64,000 nucleotides of DNA. Origin: Microbacterium ulmi. GTDB lineage: Bacteria; Actinomycetota; Actinomycetes; Actinomycetales; Microbacteriaceae. The notes under the pieces are model-generated. The model did no database searches. It was not told the origin of the DNA and was given only the letters and a program-made list of their open reading frames with translations. The stretch lies in NCBI RefSeq assembly GCF_011759705.1, contig NZ_JAAOZF010000001.1:1942146-2006145 (forward strand), read 5' to 3'. The position numbers were made by a program, and so were the translations under genes. Of the stretch, positions 17,443-26,625 are shown one piece after another (the stretch's first letter is position 1; the number at the start of each line of letters is the position of its first letter).

Positions 17443-18675
17443 CTACCAGTCGTGGACGGTGCCGTCGGCGAGCCGCGCCATCGGCAGGTATGCGGGCTCG
17501 TACGCGAAGCGGGCCGCAGCCTCGTCGTCGTACTCGACGCCCAGCCCCGGCGCCTCGCCCGGATGCAGCAGGCCGTCCTCGAACGTGTAGGACGTGCGGA
17601 ACACCTCGCCCGCGACGGGCTGGTGCTCCATGTACTCCTGCATGCCGAAGTTGTGGATCGCGAGGTCGAGGTGGAGGGCTGCTGCCATGCCGACGGGGGA
17701 GATGTCGGTCGGGCCGTGGCTGCCCGACTTGATCTGGTACATCCCGGCGAACTCGAAGATGCGCTTGAGGTGCGTGATGCCTCCCGTGTGCGTCACCGAG
17801 GCGCGCACGTAGTCGATCAGCTGCTCCTGGATGAGCGTGCGGTAGTCCCACACCGTGTTGAGCACCTCGCCGATCGCGAGCGGCGTCGTCGTGTGCTGGC
17901 GCACGAGCCGCAGCGCCTCGGGATTGTCGACGGGGGTGACGTCCTCCAGCCAGAACAGGTCGTACGGCTCGAGGTCCTTGCCCAGGCGCGCCGCCTGGAT
18001 CGGGGTCAGGCGGTGGTGGGCGTCGTGCAGGAGCATCGGGTCGGGCCCGAACTCGTTGCGGACGGCCTCGAAGACGCCGGGCAGGAAGCTCAGGTACTTG
18101 CGGGTGTCCCAGCCCTCCTCGACCGAGAGTCCCGCGCGCTTCGCGGGCTCGTACGCGTACTTCTGCCCGCGGGCGGCGCCCTTCTGCACCCCGTAGACCG
18201 AGCCCATGCCGGGGATCGCGGTCTGGATGCGGATGGCGCGGAAGCCCTCGTCCTGCCGCTGGCGGATCGCGTCGCCGAGCGCCTCGATGTCGCTGCCCGA
18301 CGCGTGCGCATAGCAGAGGATGCCGGTGCGCGACGCGCCGCCGAGGAGCTGGTAGAGCGGCATCCCCGCGAGGCGCGCGACGATGTCCCACAGGGCCATG
18401 TCGACGGCGGCGATGGCGCTCATCGTGACGGGGCCGCGACGCCAGTACGCGCTGCGATAGAGGAACTGCCAGGTGTCCTCGATCCGACGCGCGTCGCGGC
18501 CGATCAGGAGCGGGGCGACGTGGTCCTCGAGGTACGACGCGACCGACAGCTCGCGGCCGTTGAGCGTTGCGTCGCCGAGGCCGACGACGCCGTCCTCCGT
18601 CGTGATGCGCAGCGTCACGAAGTTTCGCGATGGGCTCGACACGAGCACCTCGACGGAGCGGATCAGGGTGCTCAC
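17443..18675 (-). CDS. manD: D-mannonate dehydratase (enolase superfamily, ManD type)
   Basis: It dehydrates D-mannonate to 2-keto-3-deoxygluconate. The 410-residue protein has the enolase-superfamily metal ligands Asp in MLLHDAHH, Glu in FWLEDVTP and Glu in AIGEVLN, plus NFVTLRI, YAHASG and [10 protein letters not shown] typical of ManD (RspA-like) enzymes. The start GTG 18675 overlaps the uxaC stop as GTGA. This is not the unrelated UxuA enzyme, so the pathway uses the enolase-type replacement. Low-activity ManD relatives exist, but the setting between uxaC and aguA supports true mannonate dehydratase. Confidence 0.9.
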   Translation of the reverse strand: MSTLIRSVEVLVSSPSRNFVTLRITTEDGVVGLGDATLNGRELSVASYLEDHVAPLLIGRDARRIEDTWQFLYRSAYWRRGPVTMSAIAAVDMALWDIVARLAGMPLYQLLGGASRTGILCYAHASGSDIEALGDAIRQRQDEGFRAIRIQTAIPGMGSVYGVQKGAARGQKYAYEPAKRAGLSVEEGWDTRKYLSFLPGVFEAVRNEFGPDPMLLHDAHHRLTPIQAARLGKDLEPYDLFWLEDVTPVDNPEALRLVRQHTTTPLAIGEVLNTVWDYRTLIQEQLIDYVRASVTHTGGITHLKRIFEFAGMYQIKSGSHGPTDISPVGMAAALHLDLAIHNFGMQEYMEHQPVAGEVFRTSYTFEDGLLHPGEAPGLGVEYDDEAAARFAYEPAYLPMARLADGTVHDW

Positions 18676-20156
18676 GCGGTGACCTCCACGGTCTCGGGGG
18701 CGGGGTAGCTCTCCTGGGCGAGCCGGTAGGCGAGGTCGATCGCCGAGTCGACGGCCTCGTCGAGGTCGAGGCGGTGCTCGGCGACGAGTCCCGCGAGGAA
18801 GGATGCGTCGGCCCGGCGCGCGAGGTCGTGCCGTGCGGGGATCGAGCAGAATGCGCGCGTGTCGTCGACGAAGCCGCTCGTGTTGCGCAGGCCCGCCGTC
18901 TCGATCGTGGCGGCGCGGAAGCGGCGCATCGCCTCGGGGGCGTCGAGGAACCACCACGGCGCGCCCAGGCGCAGCGCGGGGTAGGCGCCCGCGAGCGGCG
19001 CGAGCTCGCGCGAGTACACGGTCTCGTCGACCGTGAAGACGATGAGCCGGAAGCCGGGGTCGTGGCCGAACGCCTCGAGGGCGGGGCGGAGCGCTCGCGT
19101 GAACTCCGCCTGCACGGGGATGTCGAAGCCGATGTTCGCGCCGAAGCGTGCGGCGGCGCCGCGGTCGTGGTCGCGCACGACGCCCGTGTGCACCTGCATG
19201 ACGAGCCCGTCGTCGGCCGACATCGCGGCCTGCTGGAACAGGAGGTGGGCCGTGAAGGCGGCGGCGGACCCGGCGTCGAGCGGCGTGCGCAGCGCGCTCT
19301 CGAAGAGGGCGCGCGCGTCGGCGTCGGGCAGCGGCGTCATGTCGGCGCGAAGGTGCCCGTGGTCGGTCGCACGCGCTCCCGCCCGGATGAACGCGCGGCG
19401 GCGCTCGCGGATCGCGTCGAGGAAGCGGTCGTAGCCGAACGCGTCGATGCCGCTGACCTCGCTCAGGTCGGCGAGCTGCGCCGCCCAGCCGGCGTGGCCG
19501 GCCTCCAGCAGCGGGTCGGGCCGGAACGTCGGGATGACCCGCCCGCCCCATCCGCCCGCGGCGAGGCGCGCGTGCGCGTCGAGGGGAGAGGTCGCGGCAT
19601 CCGTCGTCGCGAGAACTTCGATGCCGAACCGCTCGAACAGGGCACGAGGGCGGTACTCCGGCCGCGCGAGGCGGTCGGCGAGGTGGTCGTAGAGCGCGTC
19701 CGCGTTCTCGGGGGAGGGGGGCGCGGGCGCCTCGAACACCTCGGCGAGGACGTGCTCGAGCCACAGGCGGGTCGGGGTGCCGCGGAACGCCGGCCAGCCG
19801 GCGCAGAAGCGGCGCCAGATGACGCGCGGGTCGGTCTCGACCTCCTGCTCCGTGCCGCCCGCGACGCCGAGGTCGGCGACCGAGCGGACCCCGGCGTCGC
19901 GCACGGCGCCCGGGGAGGTCGACTGAGACACGAGCATGCGCACGAGATAGTGGTCGGGCGTGACGAGGAGCGCCGACGGATCGGGGAAGGGCAGATCGGC
20001 CTCGAGCATGGCGGCGTCGACGTGGCCGTGCATCGAGACGATCGGCAGGCGCTCCGTCTCGTCGAAGATGCGCCGCGCGATCGCGCGTGTGCCGGGGTCT
20101 GCGGGGAGGGCGCGCTCGGGGTGCAGGACCCAGGGCGCCGCGGGGGTGACGGCCAT
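18672..20156 (-). CDS. uxaC: Glucuronate isomerase
   Basis: It interconverts D-glucuronate and D-fructuronate. The 494-residue protein is slightly longer than the Escherichia coli enzyme (about 470). The N-terminal metal-binding motif MHGHVDA and later [11 protein letters not shown] and [16 protein letters not shown] fit the amidohydrolase-related UxaC family. AGGAG precedes the ATG at 20156. It starts the minus-strand operon uxaC-manD-aguA, divergent from the second LacI gene, with a LacI-type operator on its promoter. Confidence 0.93.
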   Translation of the reverse strand: MAVTPAAPWVLHPERALPADPGTRAIARRIFDETERLPIVSMHGHVDAAMLEADLPFPDPSALLVTPDHYLVRMLVSQSTSPGAVRDAGVRSVADLGVAGGTEQEVETDPRVIWRRFCAGWPAFRGTPTRLWLEHVLAEVFEAPAPPSPENADALYDHLADRLARPEYRPRALFERFGIEVLATTDAATSPLDAHARLAAGGWGGRVIPTFRPDPLLEAGHAGWAAQLADLSEVSGIDAFGYDRFLDAIRERRRAFIRAGARATDHGHLRADMTPLPDADARALFESALRTPLDAGSAAAFTAHLLFQQAAMSADDGLVMQVHTGVVRDHDRGAAARFGANIGFDIPVQAEFTRALRPALEAFGHDPGFRLIVFTVDETVYSRELAPLAGAYPALRLGAPWWFLDAPEAMRRFRAATIETAGLRNTSGFVDDTRAFCSIPARHDLARRADASFLAGLVAEHRLDLDEAVDSAIDLAYRLAQESYPAPETVEVTA

Positions 20157-20173
20157 TGTCGATCTCCTCGGAA

Positions 20174-20192
20174 TGTAAACGTTATTATTGTA
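20174..20192 (-). promoter_or_regulatory. uxaC promoter -10 region with overlapping LacI operator
   Basis: TGTAAACGTTATTA (20174-20187) fits the LacI consensus TGWAANCGNTNWCA with one mismatch. On the minus strand a -10-like TACAAT lies at 20192-20187, so the operator would cover the transcription start. No good -35 box is visible. Confidence 0.55.
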
Positions 20193-20269
20193 GTGTCATC
20201 TGCAGGGCTCCGCTCTAGTTCAGGGAAGAATGAAGCGATCATGACCAATGCACGGCAGGTCCCGTCCTC

Positions 20270-21259
20270 ATGGTGACCGTCCATGACGTTGCCGAGCTTT
20301 CCGGGGTCTCGATCGCGACCGTCTCGCGCACGCTGCGCGCTCCGCACCGCGTCTCCGACGCGACCCGCACGCGCGTCCTCAAGGCCGTCGAGCAGCTGGG
20401 CTACCGGCCGAACCGCGCCGCCAGCAGCCTGCGCCGCGGCCGCACGGGCGCGATCGCCCTCGTCGTGCCCGACATCGAGAACCCGTACTTCGCGTCGCTC
20501 ACGAAGGGGGCGCAGGCGAGCTCCCGTGCGCGCGGCTACGGGCTCGTCGTCGTCGACACGACGGAGAGCGCCGAGATCGAGGCCGAGGAGATCCGAGCGC
20601 TCGGCTCGCAGGTCGACGGGATGATCATCGCGTCCTCGCGCCTGTCGGACGACGCGCTGGCCGAGGTCGCCGCCTCGACGACGTGCGTCCTCATCAACCG
20701 CAGCCTCCCGGATGCCGCGACCCCGACCGTCACGATCGACGAGGCGTCGGGGGCGCGCGCAGCGATCGGGCACCTGGCGGGTCTCGGCCATCGGCGCATC
20801 GCGTACGTCGGCGGCCCGGAGAGCTCGTGGTCGGAGGGGCGGCGCTGGAGCGGGCTCCTGACGGCCGCGTCCGAGCACGACGGCGTCTCGGCCGTGCACG
20901 TCGGCAGCGTCACGCCCGACGCGCGCGGCGGGCACGCGGCCGCCGCGGCCGCGCTCGAGCACGACGCCACGGCCGTCATCGCCTACAACGACCTCGTGGC
21001 CCTCGGCATGCTCGCGCGCTGGGCCGAGCTCGGCGTCCGCGTGCCCGACGACGTGAGCCTCGTGGGCTTCGACAACACGTTCGTCGCGGAGCTCTCGTCA
21101 CCGCCCCTCACGAGCGTCGGGGCGGATCTGCGCGAGTTCGGCGAGACGGCCGTCTCGCTGCTGCTCGACCGCATCGACGGGTCGACGCCGCCGCCGTCGC
21201 CGGTCCCGACGACGATGGACATCACGGTGCGCGGCTCGACGGCCGCGCCCGCGCGCTGA
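20270..21259 (+). CDS. Second LacI-family regulator
   Basis: A 329-residue LacI protein. The helix-turn-helix is VTVHDVAELSGVSIATVSRT, the hinge helix region RVLKAVEQLGYRPNRAASSL, and the C-terminal effector domain contains AVIAYNDLVALGML and VSLVGFDNT. It is divergent from uxaC across 113 bases that hold a cre-like operator, and lies upstream of the GH43 gene with another such operator. It is the best candidate for the ATGTAAACGTTA-class sites. GTG 20273 is an alternative start. Confidence 0.88.
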   Translation: MVTVHDVAELSGVSIATVSRTLRAPHRVSDATRTRVLKAVEQLGYRPNRAASSLRRGRTGAIALVVPDIENPYFASLTKGAQASSRARGYGLVVVDTTESAEIEAEEIRALGSQVDGMIIASSRLSDDALAEVAASTTCVLINRSLPDAATPTVTIDEASGARAAIGHLAGLGHRRIAYVGGPESSWSEGRRWSGLLTAASEHDGVSAVHVGSVTPDARGGHAAAAAALEHDATAVIAYNDLVALGMLARWAELGVRVPDDVSLVGFDNTFVAELSSPPLTSVGADLREFGETAVSLLLDRIDGSTPPPSPVPTTMDITVRGSTAAPAR

Positions 21260-21308
21260 GTGCGGCGACGGCATCCTTCTGGGACCGTTCGATGTTCAGG
21301 CATTCCCT

Positions 21309-21321
21309 TCGAAACTATCGA
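21309..21321. promoter_or_regulatory. Second-class LacI operator at the GH43 promoter
   Basis: TCGAAACTATCGA, same class as 10839 and 6858. It lies eight bases before the cre-like site, so both regulators could act at this promoter. Confidence 0.55.
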
Positions 21322-21328
21322 GCGGTAA

Positions 21329-21342
21329 TGTAAACGTTAACG
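21329..21342. promoter_or_regulatory. LacI/cre-type operator at the GH43 promoter
   Basis: TGTAAACGTTAACG, one mismatch to TGWAANCGNTNWCA. It overlaps a -10-like TAATGT (21326-21331), which would allow repression. Confidence 0.6.
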
Positions 21343-21364
21343 TGCCCCTCGATGCGGAGTGAGA

Positions 21365-22951
21365 ATGACTGTCCTGACCGGATTCGACGTCGAATCCCCG
21401 GCCTCGGCCACCGCGGCCGGCCGCTATCGCAACCCGATCCTGCCGGGGTGCAACCCCGACCCGAGCATCTGCCGCGTCGGCGACGAGTACTTCCTCGTCA
21501 CGTCGACCTTCGAGTACCTCCCGGGTCTTCCGATCCACCGCTCGACGAACCTCGTCGACTGGGAGACGATCGGCCACGCGATCCACCGCGAGGGTCAGCT
21601 CGACCTCGCAAGCATCCCGTCGTCGAAGGGGCTCTACGCGCCGACCCTGCGCCACCACGACGGCACCTTCTATCTCGTGTGCACCGTCGTCTCGCCCGTC
21701 TCCGACGGCAAGCCCTCGTGGTCCGGTCGCGCGGGGCACTTCCTCGTGACGGCGACCGACCCCGCGGGGCCGTGGTCGGACCCCGTGTGGTTCGACGGCT
21801 TCGGCGGCATCGACCCGTCGCTCACGTTCGACGGCGACCACGTGTGGCTGTGCGGCAACCGCGTCGCCCAGCCCGGTCGCTGGTTCGGACAGACCGACAT
21901 CTGGCTCACGGAGCTCGACCCCGAGACGTTCGCGCCGATCGGCCCCGTGCGCTGGATCTGGCACGGCGCCCTCGAGGGCGCCGGCTGGGCGGAGGGGCCG
22001 CACATCGTCGCGCGTCCAGGGGGCGGCTGGATGCTCGTCGCGGCGGAGGGCGGCACCAACCGCGACCACGCGATCTGCGTCGCGTACGCCGACCGGATCA
22101 TGGGCCCGTACGTCGGCGACGAGGGAAACCCGCGCCTGACGCACCGCTTCCTCGGCGACAGCGCCCCGATCGCCGACATCGGCCACGCCGACCTCGTCGA
22201 GGCAGCCGACGGGCGCTGGTGGGCGACGGTGCTCGGCATCCAGACCCTCGACGGCGAGAACGGGCTGCTCGGCCGGCAGACGCACCTCGTGCCGGTGACG
22301 TGGGAGCGCGGCAGGCCCCTGTTCGCGCCGGGAAGCGGCCGCGTCGACCCCGTCATGATCGCGGACGGCGTGCCCGACCAGGCGCCCGCGCCCGAGGTCG
22401 TGCACGACGACTTCGACGCGCGCGCGCTCGATCTGGCCTGGACCTCGCCCCGCGTGCTGCCGACGACGTTCGCCGACACGACGGTCCGGCCCGGCTTCGC
22501 ACGTCTGACCGCGACGACGACAGAGCCGGGCGAGCTCGGCACGCTGGCGTTCCTCGGGCGGCGCCTGCCCGAGCACCGCACCCGTGTGACGACCCGCATC
22601 GAGCTCGCAGGCGCCGTCCGCGGCGGGCTCCTGCTGCGCACGTCCGAGTCCGCATACCTCGAGGTGACGGTGGATCGCCGCGGCGCGGGCCGCGCCGTGC
22701 TCGTGGACGGCGGGGTCGAGTCGGTCGTGGGCGAGGCATCCGGTCTCCCGACGCGCGGCGTCGACGTCGTGATCGACGTCGACGGCCTCTCGGCGACGGT
22801 GTCGATCGCGGATGCCGACCTCGGCGAGGTCGATCTGCGGCCCCTCGCGACGGGTCGTCCGAGCATGTTCGTCGGCAGCTGGGTCGGCGTCGTCGCGATC
22901 GGCGACGGGGTCGTCGACGTCGATCACGTGACGCTTCGCACGCGTCGCTGA
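21365..22951 (+). CDS. Beta-xylosidase / arabinofuranosidase (GH43), intracellular
   Basis: It releases xylose (possibly arabinose) from short oligosaccharides. The 528-residue enzyme has the five-bladed GH43 domain with base Asp32 (CNPDPS), Asp150 (GGIDPSL) and acid Glu210 (GWAEGPH), then a C-terminal beta-sandwich (from about residue 335) that usually shapes the active site of xylosidases. No signal peptide is visible. I chose ATG 21365 because GGAG lies five bases upstream; GTG 21359 is inside that motif. It follows the second LacI gene and precedes xylA. Confidence 0.9.
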   Translation: MTVLTGFDVESPASATAAGRYRNPILPGCNPDPSICRVGDEYFLVTSTFEYLPGLPIHRSTNLVDWETIGHAIHREGQLDLASIPSSKGLYAPTLRHHDGTFYLVCTVVSPVSDGKPSWSGRAGHFLVTATDPAGPWSDPVWFDGFGGIDPSLTFDGDHVWLCGNRVAQPGRWFGQTDIWLTELDPETFAPIGPVRWIWHGALEGAGWAEGPHIVARPGGGWMLVAAEGGTNRDHAICVAYADRIMGPYVGDEGNPRLTHRFLGDSAPIADIGHADLVEAADGRWWATVLGIQTLDGENGLLGRQTHLVPVTWERGRPLFAPGSGRVDPVMIADGVPDQAPAPEVVHDDFDARALDLAWTSPRVLPTTFADTTVRPGFARLTATTTEPGELGTLAFLGRRLPEHRTRVTTRIELAGAVRGGLLLRTSESAYLEVTVDRRGAGRAVLVDGGVESVVGEASGLPTRGVDVVIDVDGLSATVSIADADLGEVDLRPLATGRPSMFVGSWVGVVAIGDGVVDVDHVTLRTRR

Positions 22952-22995
22952 GAAGCCGCCGCGCGGAGTGGACGGATCACTTCGCGTGGTATAGG

Positions 22996-23011
22996 TTGTT
23001 GTAAACAACAA
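22996..23011. promoter_or_regulatory. XylR-type palindrome in front of xylA
   Basis: TTGTTGTAAACAACAA has perfect 7-bp arms around AA. It closely resembles the core of the XylR (ROK family) operator of Bacillus xyl genes. It lies about 20 bases upstream of the xylA Shine-Dalgarno sequence and touches a -10-like TATAGG (22992-22997 region). No ROK gene is in the window. Confidence 0.6.
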
Positions 23012-23042
23012 TTCCCCAGCGACTCTCGCGCAAAGGAGCGTC

Positions 23043-24233
23043 ATGCCCACCCCCACTCCCGCCGACAAGTTCTCCTTCGGTCTCTGGACCGTCGGCTACA
23101 ACGGCACCGACCCCTTCGGCGGCCCGACCCGCAAGCCCCTCGACGTCGTGCACGCCGTCGAGAAGCTCGCCGAGATCGGCGCCTACGGACTCACGTTCCA
23201 CGACGACGACCTGTTCGCGTTCGGCTCGACCGACGCCGAGCGCCAGACGCAGATCGACCGCCTCAAGGGCGCGCTCGCCGACACGGGCCTCATCGTCCCG
23301 ATGGCGACGACGAACCTGTTCAGCGCTCCCGTCTTCAAGGACGGCGGCCTCACGAGCAACGACCGTCAGGTGCGCCGCTTCGCCCTCCGCAAGCTCCTGC
23401 GCAACCTCGACCTCGCGGCCGAGCTCGGCGCCAAGACTTATGTCGCGTGGGGCGGCCGCGAAGGCGCCGAGTACGACTCGGCGAAGGACATCCGCGTCGC
23501 GCTCGACCGCTACAAGGAGGCCTTCGACTTCCTCGGCCAGTACGTCCTCGACAAGGGCTACGACATCCGCTTCGCGATCGAGCCCAAGCCGAACGAGCCC
23601 CGCGGCGACATCCTGCTCCCGACCGTGGGTCACGCGCTCGCCTTCATCAACGAGCTCGAGCACCCCGAGCTCGTGGGCCTGAACCCCGAGGTCGGCCACG
23701 AGCAGATGGCCGGGCTGAACTTCGCCAGCGGCATCGCCCAGGCCCTGTGGCACGGCAAGCTCTTCCACATCGACCTCAACGGCCAGCGCGGCATCAAGTA
23801 CGACCAGGACCTCGTGTTCGGCCACGGCGACCTGCACAACGCGTTCGCCCTCGTCGACCTGCTCGAGAACGGCGGCGTGAACGGCGGCCCCTCGTACGAC
23901 GGCCCGCGTCACTTCGACTACAAGCCGAGCCGCACCGAGGACGAGAACGGCGTCTGGGACTCGGCCAAGGCCAACATCCAGACCTACCTCCTCCTCAAGG
24001 AGCGCGCCGCTGCCTTCCGCGCCGACCCCGAGGTGCAGGCCGCGCTCGAGGCCTCGAAGGTCAACGAGCTCACGCAGCCGACGCTGAACGACGGCGAGAC
24101 CGTCGCCGACCTCGTCGCCGACCGCTCGGCGTTCGAGGACTTCGACCCCGGCGTGTACTTCGGCGGCAAGGGCTTCGGCTTCGTCCGCCTGCAGCAGCTC
24201 GCGACCGAGCACCTGCTCGGCGCCCGCGGCTGA
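23043..24233 (+). CDS. xylA: Xylose isomerase
   Basis: It converts D-xylose to D-xylulose. At 396 residues it belongs to the short actinobacterial class. Visible catalytic and metal-site stretches are LTFHDDDLF (catalytic His), [25 protein letters not shown] (metal Glu and bridging Lys), [12 protein letters not shown] and [10 protein letters not shown] with metal ligands. AAAGGAG precedes the ATG at ideal distance. It lies between the GH43 xylosidase gene and xylB and has its own XylR-type operator. Confidence 0.96.
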   Translation: MPTPTPADKFSFGLWTVGYNGTDPFGGPTRKPLDVVHAVEKLAEIGAYGLTFHDDDLFAFGSTDAERQTQIDRLKGALADTGLIVPMATTNLFSAPVFKDGGLTSNDRQVRRFALRKLLRNLDLAAELGAKTYVAWGGREGAEYDSAKDIRVALDRYKEAFDFLGQYVLDKGYDIRFAIEPKPNEPRGDILLPTVGHALAFINELEHPELVGLNPEVGHEQMAGLNFASGIAQALWHGKLFHIDLNGQRGIKYDQDLVFGHGDLHNAFALVDLLENGGVNGGPSYDGPRHFDYKPSRTEDENGVWDSAKANIQTYLLLKERAAAFRADPEVQAALEASKVNELTQPTLNDGETVADLVADRSAFEDFDPGVYFGGKGFGFVRLQQLATEHLLGARG

Positions 24234-24254
24234 CCCGCCGCAGCCGCCTCCAGG

Positions 24255-24327
24255 CCGCGAGAGAACAGCGGGTGGACGAGGGTGCGGGTTCTCCCCGAGC
24301 CCTCGTCCGCCACGTGCTCTCTCGCGG
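24255..24327 (+). terminator. Long imperfect hairpin between xylA and xylB
   Basis: Two 28-base arms (24255-24282 and 24300-24327) match at 23 of 28 positions around a 17-base loop. The outer ten and inner seven pairs are perfect. It may limit read-through into xylB or stabilise xylA mRNA. No T tract follows. Confidence 0.6.
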
Positions 24328-24353
24328 TTCGGTGCGTATGAGAGAGGAATGAC

Positions 24354-25658
24354 ATGACCCTCGTCATGGGAGTCGACTCGTCGACGCAGTCGTGCAAGGT
24401 CGTGATCACGGATGCCGCGACCGGCGCCGTCGTCCGTCAGGGCCGCGGCACGCACCCCGACGGCACCGAGGTCGACCCGGCCGCATGGTGGAGCGCCCTG
24501 CAGGACGCCATCGCGGCGGCGGGCGGACTCGACGACGTCGCCGCGTGGTCGGTCGGCGGTCAGCAGCACGGCATGGTCGCTCTCGACGCGGAGGGACGCG
24601 TCATCCGTCCCGCTCTGCTGTGGAACGACAACCGCTCCGCGGGGGCGGCGGCCGACCTGATCGCCGAGTTCGGCGCCGACCAGCTCGCGCAGCGCTCTGG
24701 CCTCGTGCCTGTCGCGTCCTTCACGATCACGAAGCTCCGGTGGCTGCGTGACCACGAGCCCGAGAACGCGGCGCGCGTCGCAGCCGTCGCGCTTCCCCAT
24801 GACTGGCTGACGTGGCGCCTTCGCGGCTTCGGCCCCGCGGAGGAGTCGGCGCGCGGTCCCGTTCTCGAAGAGCTCGTGACGGACCGCTCGGACGCCTCGG
24901 GCACGGGCTACTGGAACCCCGCGACGGGCGGCTACGACCGCGACCTGCTGGCCGCGGCCCTGGGCCACGACGCGATCCTCCCGCGCGTGCTCGGCCCGTA
25001 CGAATGGGTGGAGGACGAGTCCGGCCGCCGCGTCGCGCCCGGAGCGGGAGACAACGCCGGCGCCGCGTACGGACTCGGAGCGGGTCCGGGCGACGTCGTC
25101 GTCTCGATCGGCACATCGGGCACAGTCTTCGCCGTGAGCGAGGAGCGCACGATCGACCCGACCGGGACCGTCGCGGGCTTCGCCGACGCGGGCGGGCACT
25201 TCCTGCCGCTCGTCGCGACGCTCAACGCCGCCCGCGTCCTCGACGCGATCGGGCGACTGCTCGGCGTCGACCACGCCGAGCTCAGCCGCCTTGCGCTGTC
25301 GGCCGAGCCGGGGGCCGGCGGCCTCACGCTCATCCCGTACTTCGAGGGCGAGCGCACGCCGAACCTCCCCGACGCGACGGCGTCGCTGACGGGCATGACG
25401 CTGACCTCGACGACGCGCGAGAACCTGGCCCGCGCGGCGGTCGAGGGCATGCTGTCGGGCCTCGGCGCGGGCCTCGAGGCCCTGCGCGGCCTCGGCGTGC
25501 CCCTCGAGCGCGCGCTCCTCGTGGGAGGCGGCGCGCAGTCCGAGGCCGTGCGGGCGATCGCCCCGCTCGTGCTCGGCATCCCCGTCGAGGTTCCCGAGCC
25601 CGGCGAGTACGTCGCGCTCGGCGCCGCACGACAGGCCGCGGACGTCCTGGCCGCATAG
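24354..25658 (+). CDS. xylB: Xylulokinase (FGGY family)
   Basis: It phosphorylates D-xylulose to xylulose-5-phosphate. The 434-residue protein is shorter than the usual 480-500. It retains the N-terminal phosphate loop [11 protein letters not shown], the substrate loop [11 protein letters not shown], the catalytic region [23 protein letters not shown], and the C-terminal [15 protein letters not shown] adenosine site. GAGAGGAATGAC holds the Shine-Dalgarno sequence. It ends the xylose branch, and a hairpin follows at 25675. Confidence 0.94.
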   Translation: MTLVMGVDSSTQSCKVVITDAATGAVVRQGRGTHPDGTEVDPAAWWSALQDAIAAAGGLDDVAAWSVGGQQHGMVALDAEGRVIRPALLWNDNRSAGAAADLIAEFGADQLAQRSGLVPVASFTITKLRWLRDHEPENAARVAAVALPHDWLTWRLRGFGPAEESARGPVLEELVTDRSDASGTGYWNPATGGYDRDLLAAALGHDAILPRVLGPYEWVEDESGRRVAPGAGDNAGAAYGLGAGPGDVVVSIGTSGTVFAVSEERTIDPTGTVAGFADAGGHFLPLVATLNAARVLDAIGRLLGVDHAELSRLALSAEPGAGGLTLIPYFEGERTPNLPDATASLTGMTLTSTTRENLARAAVEGMLSGLGAGLEALRGLGVPLERALLVGGGAQSEAVRAIAPLVLGIPVEVPEPGEYVALGAARQAADVLAA

Positions 25659-25674
25659 CACGGATCCCCTCGCC

Positions 25675-25705
25675 TCGCCCGTCCCGCTCGCCGCGGGGCG
25701 GGCGA
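25675..25705 (+). terminator. Hairpin after xylB
   Basis: TCGCCCGTCCCGC (25675-25687) pairs with 25693-25705 at 12 of 13 positions around a five-base loop, 17 bases after the xylB stop. It probably ends the xylan/xylose locus. Confidence 0.65.
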
Positions 25706-25746
25706 CGCCGTTCCCGGCGGCGGACGCGGCTGACAGGATGGGGCCG

Positions 25747-26625
25747 ATGGCCTCAGAACCGGATGCCGACGCCTCGCGATCCGAGCGGCTCGACGAGATC
25801 GCGACCGAGCTGTGCGCGCTGCCGCCCGCCGAGTTCACGGCCGCCCGCAACGCCCGTGCGGCCGCCGAGCCCGAGCGCGCGCTGGCGGCGGCGGTGAAGA
25901 GGCTCCCCAAGCCGTCCGTCGCGGCGTGGGCCGTGACGCTCCTCGTGCGGGAGGGGCGGCTCGGCGAGGCGCTCGAGCTGTCGGCCGCCCTGCGCGACGC
26001 GCAGGACGACCTCGACGCCGCCGAGCTCGCGAAGCTCGGCCGCCAGCGCCGCGCCCTCGTCGGGGCCCTCGCGGGGCAGGCGGCGACCCTCGCGCGAGAT
26101 CGCGGCGTCGCCGTGAGCACGGCGGCGCGCGACGACGTGGAGCGCACGATCGACGCGGCGGTGCGGGATGCCGATGCCGCTGCCGCCGTCATGTCGGGGC
26201 GCCTCGTCCGCGGCCTCGCGGCCGACGGCGTCGACCCCGTGGACCTCGCAGGCGCCGTCGCGGGGAGCCTCCCGGGCGGCACGACGCCGGTCGTCGCGCC
26301 GCGCGACGACCTCGTGGAGCGGCGCGCGCGCCGCGAGGCGGAGCGCGCGGCGCGCGAGGCCGACCGTGCGGCGGCCGAGGCGGGGCGCGAGCTCTCGCGC
26401 CTGGACGACCGGCTGGTCCGTGCGCGGGAGCGTGCCGACCTGCTCGCGGAGCGCATCGGGGCCCTGCGCGCAGACCTCGCGCGGCTCGAGAGCGACGACG
26501 CCGCGGCCCGCGCCGCGGTCGCGCAGCTCGACGACGAGCGACGGGAGGCGGCATCCGTCGCCCGCGAGGCCGAGAGGAAGGCGGACGCGGCCCGGACGGC
26601 GCTCGACCGCGGCGCCGGGTCGTGA
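25747..26625 (+). CDS. Conserved actinobacterial coiled-coil protein of unknown function
   Basis: I do not recognise a characterised family. The 292-residue product is rich in Ala, Arg, Asp and Glu. An N-terminal helical part carries LPPAEFTAARNARA and VKRLPKPSVAAWAVTLL; a long coiled coil follows from about residue 185 to the end (ERRARREAERAAREADRAA and so on). Neither membrane segment nor signal peptide is visible. ATG 25738 would sit too close to its Shine-Dalgarno sequence, so I chose ATG 25747. Its stop overlaps the lipase start as GTGA, so the two are co-translated. Confidence 0.6.
   Translation: MASEPDADASRSERLDEIATELCALPPAEFTAARNARAAAEPERALAAAVKRLPKPSVAAWAVTLLVREGRLGEALELSAALRDAQDDLDAAELAKLGRQRRALVGALAGQAATLARDRGVAVSTAARDDVERTIDAAVRDADAAAAVMSGRLVRGLAADGVDPVDLAGAVAGSLPGGTTPVVAPRDDLVERRARREAERAAREADRAAAEAGRELSRLDDRLVRARERADLLAERIGALRADLARLESDDAAARAAVAQLDDERREAASVAREAERKADAARTALDRGAGS

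Noticed and set aside
17443..18675. Generic muconate/enolase-type racemase
   Set aside because: The ManD-like motifs and the setting between uxaC and aguA favour mannonate dehydratase.
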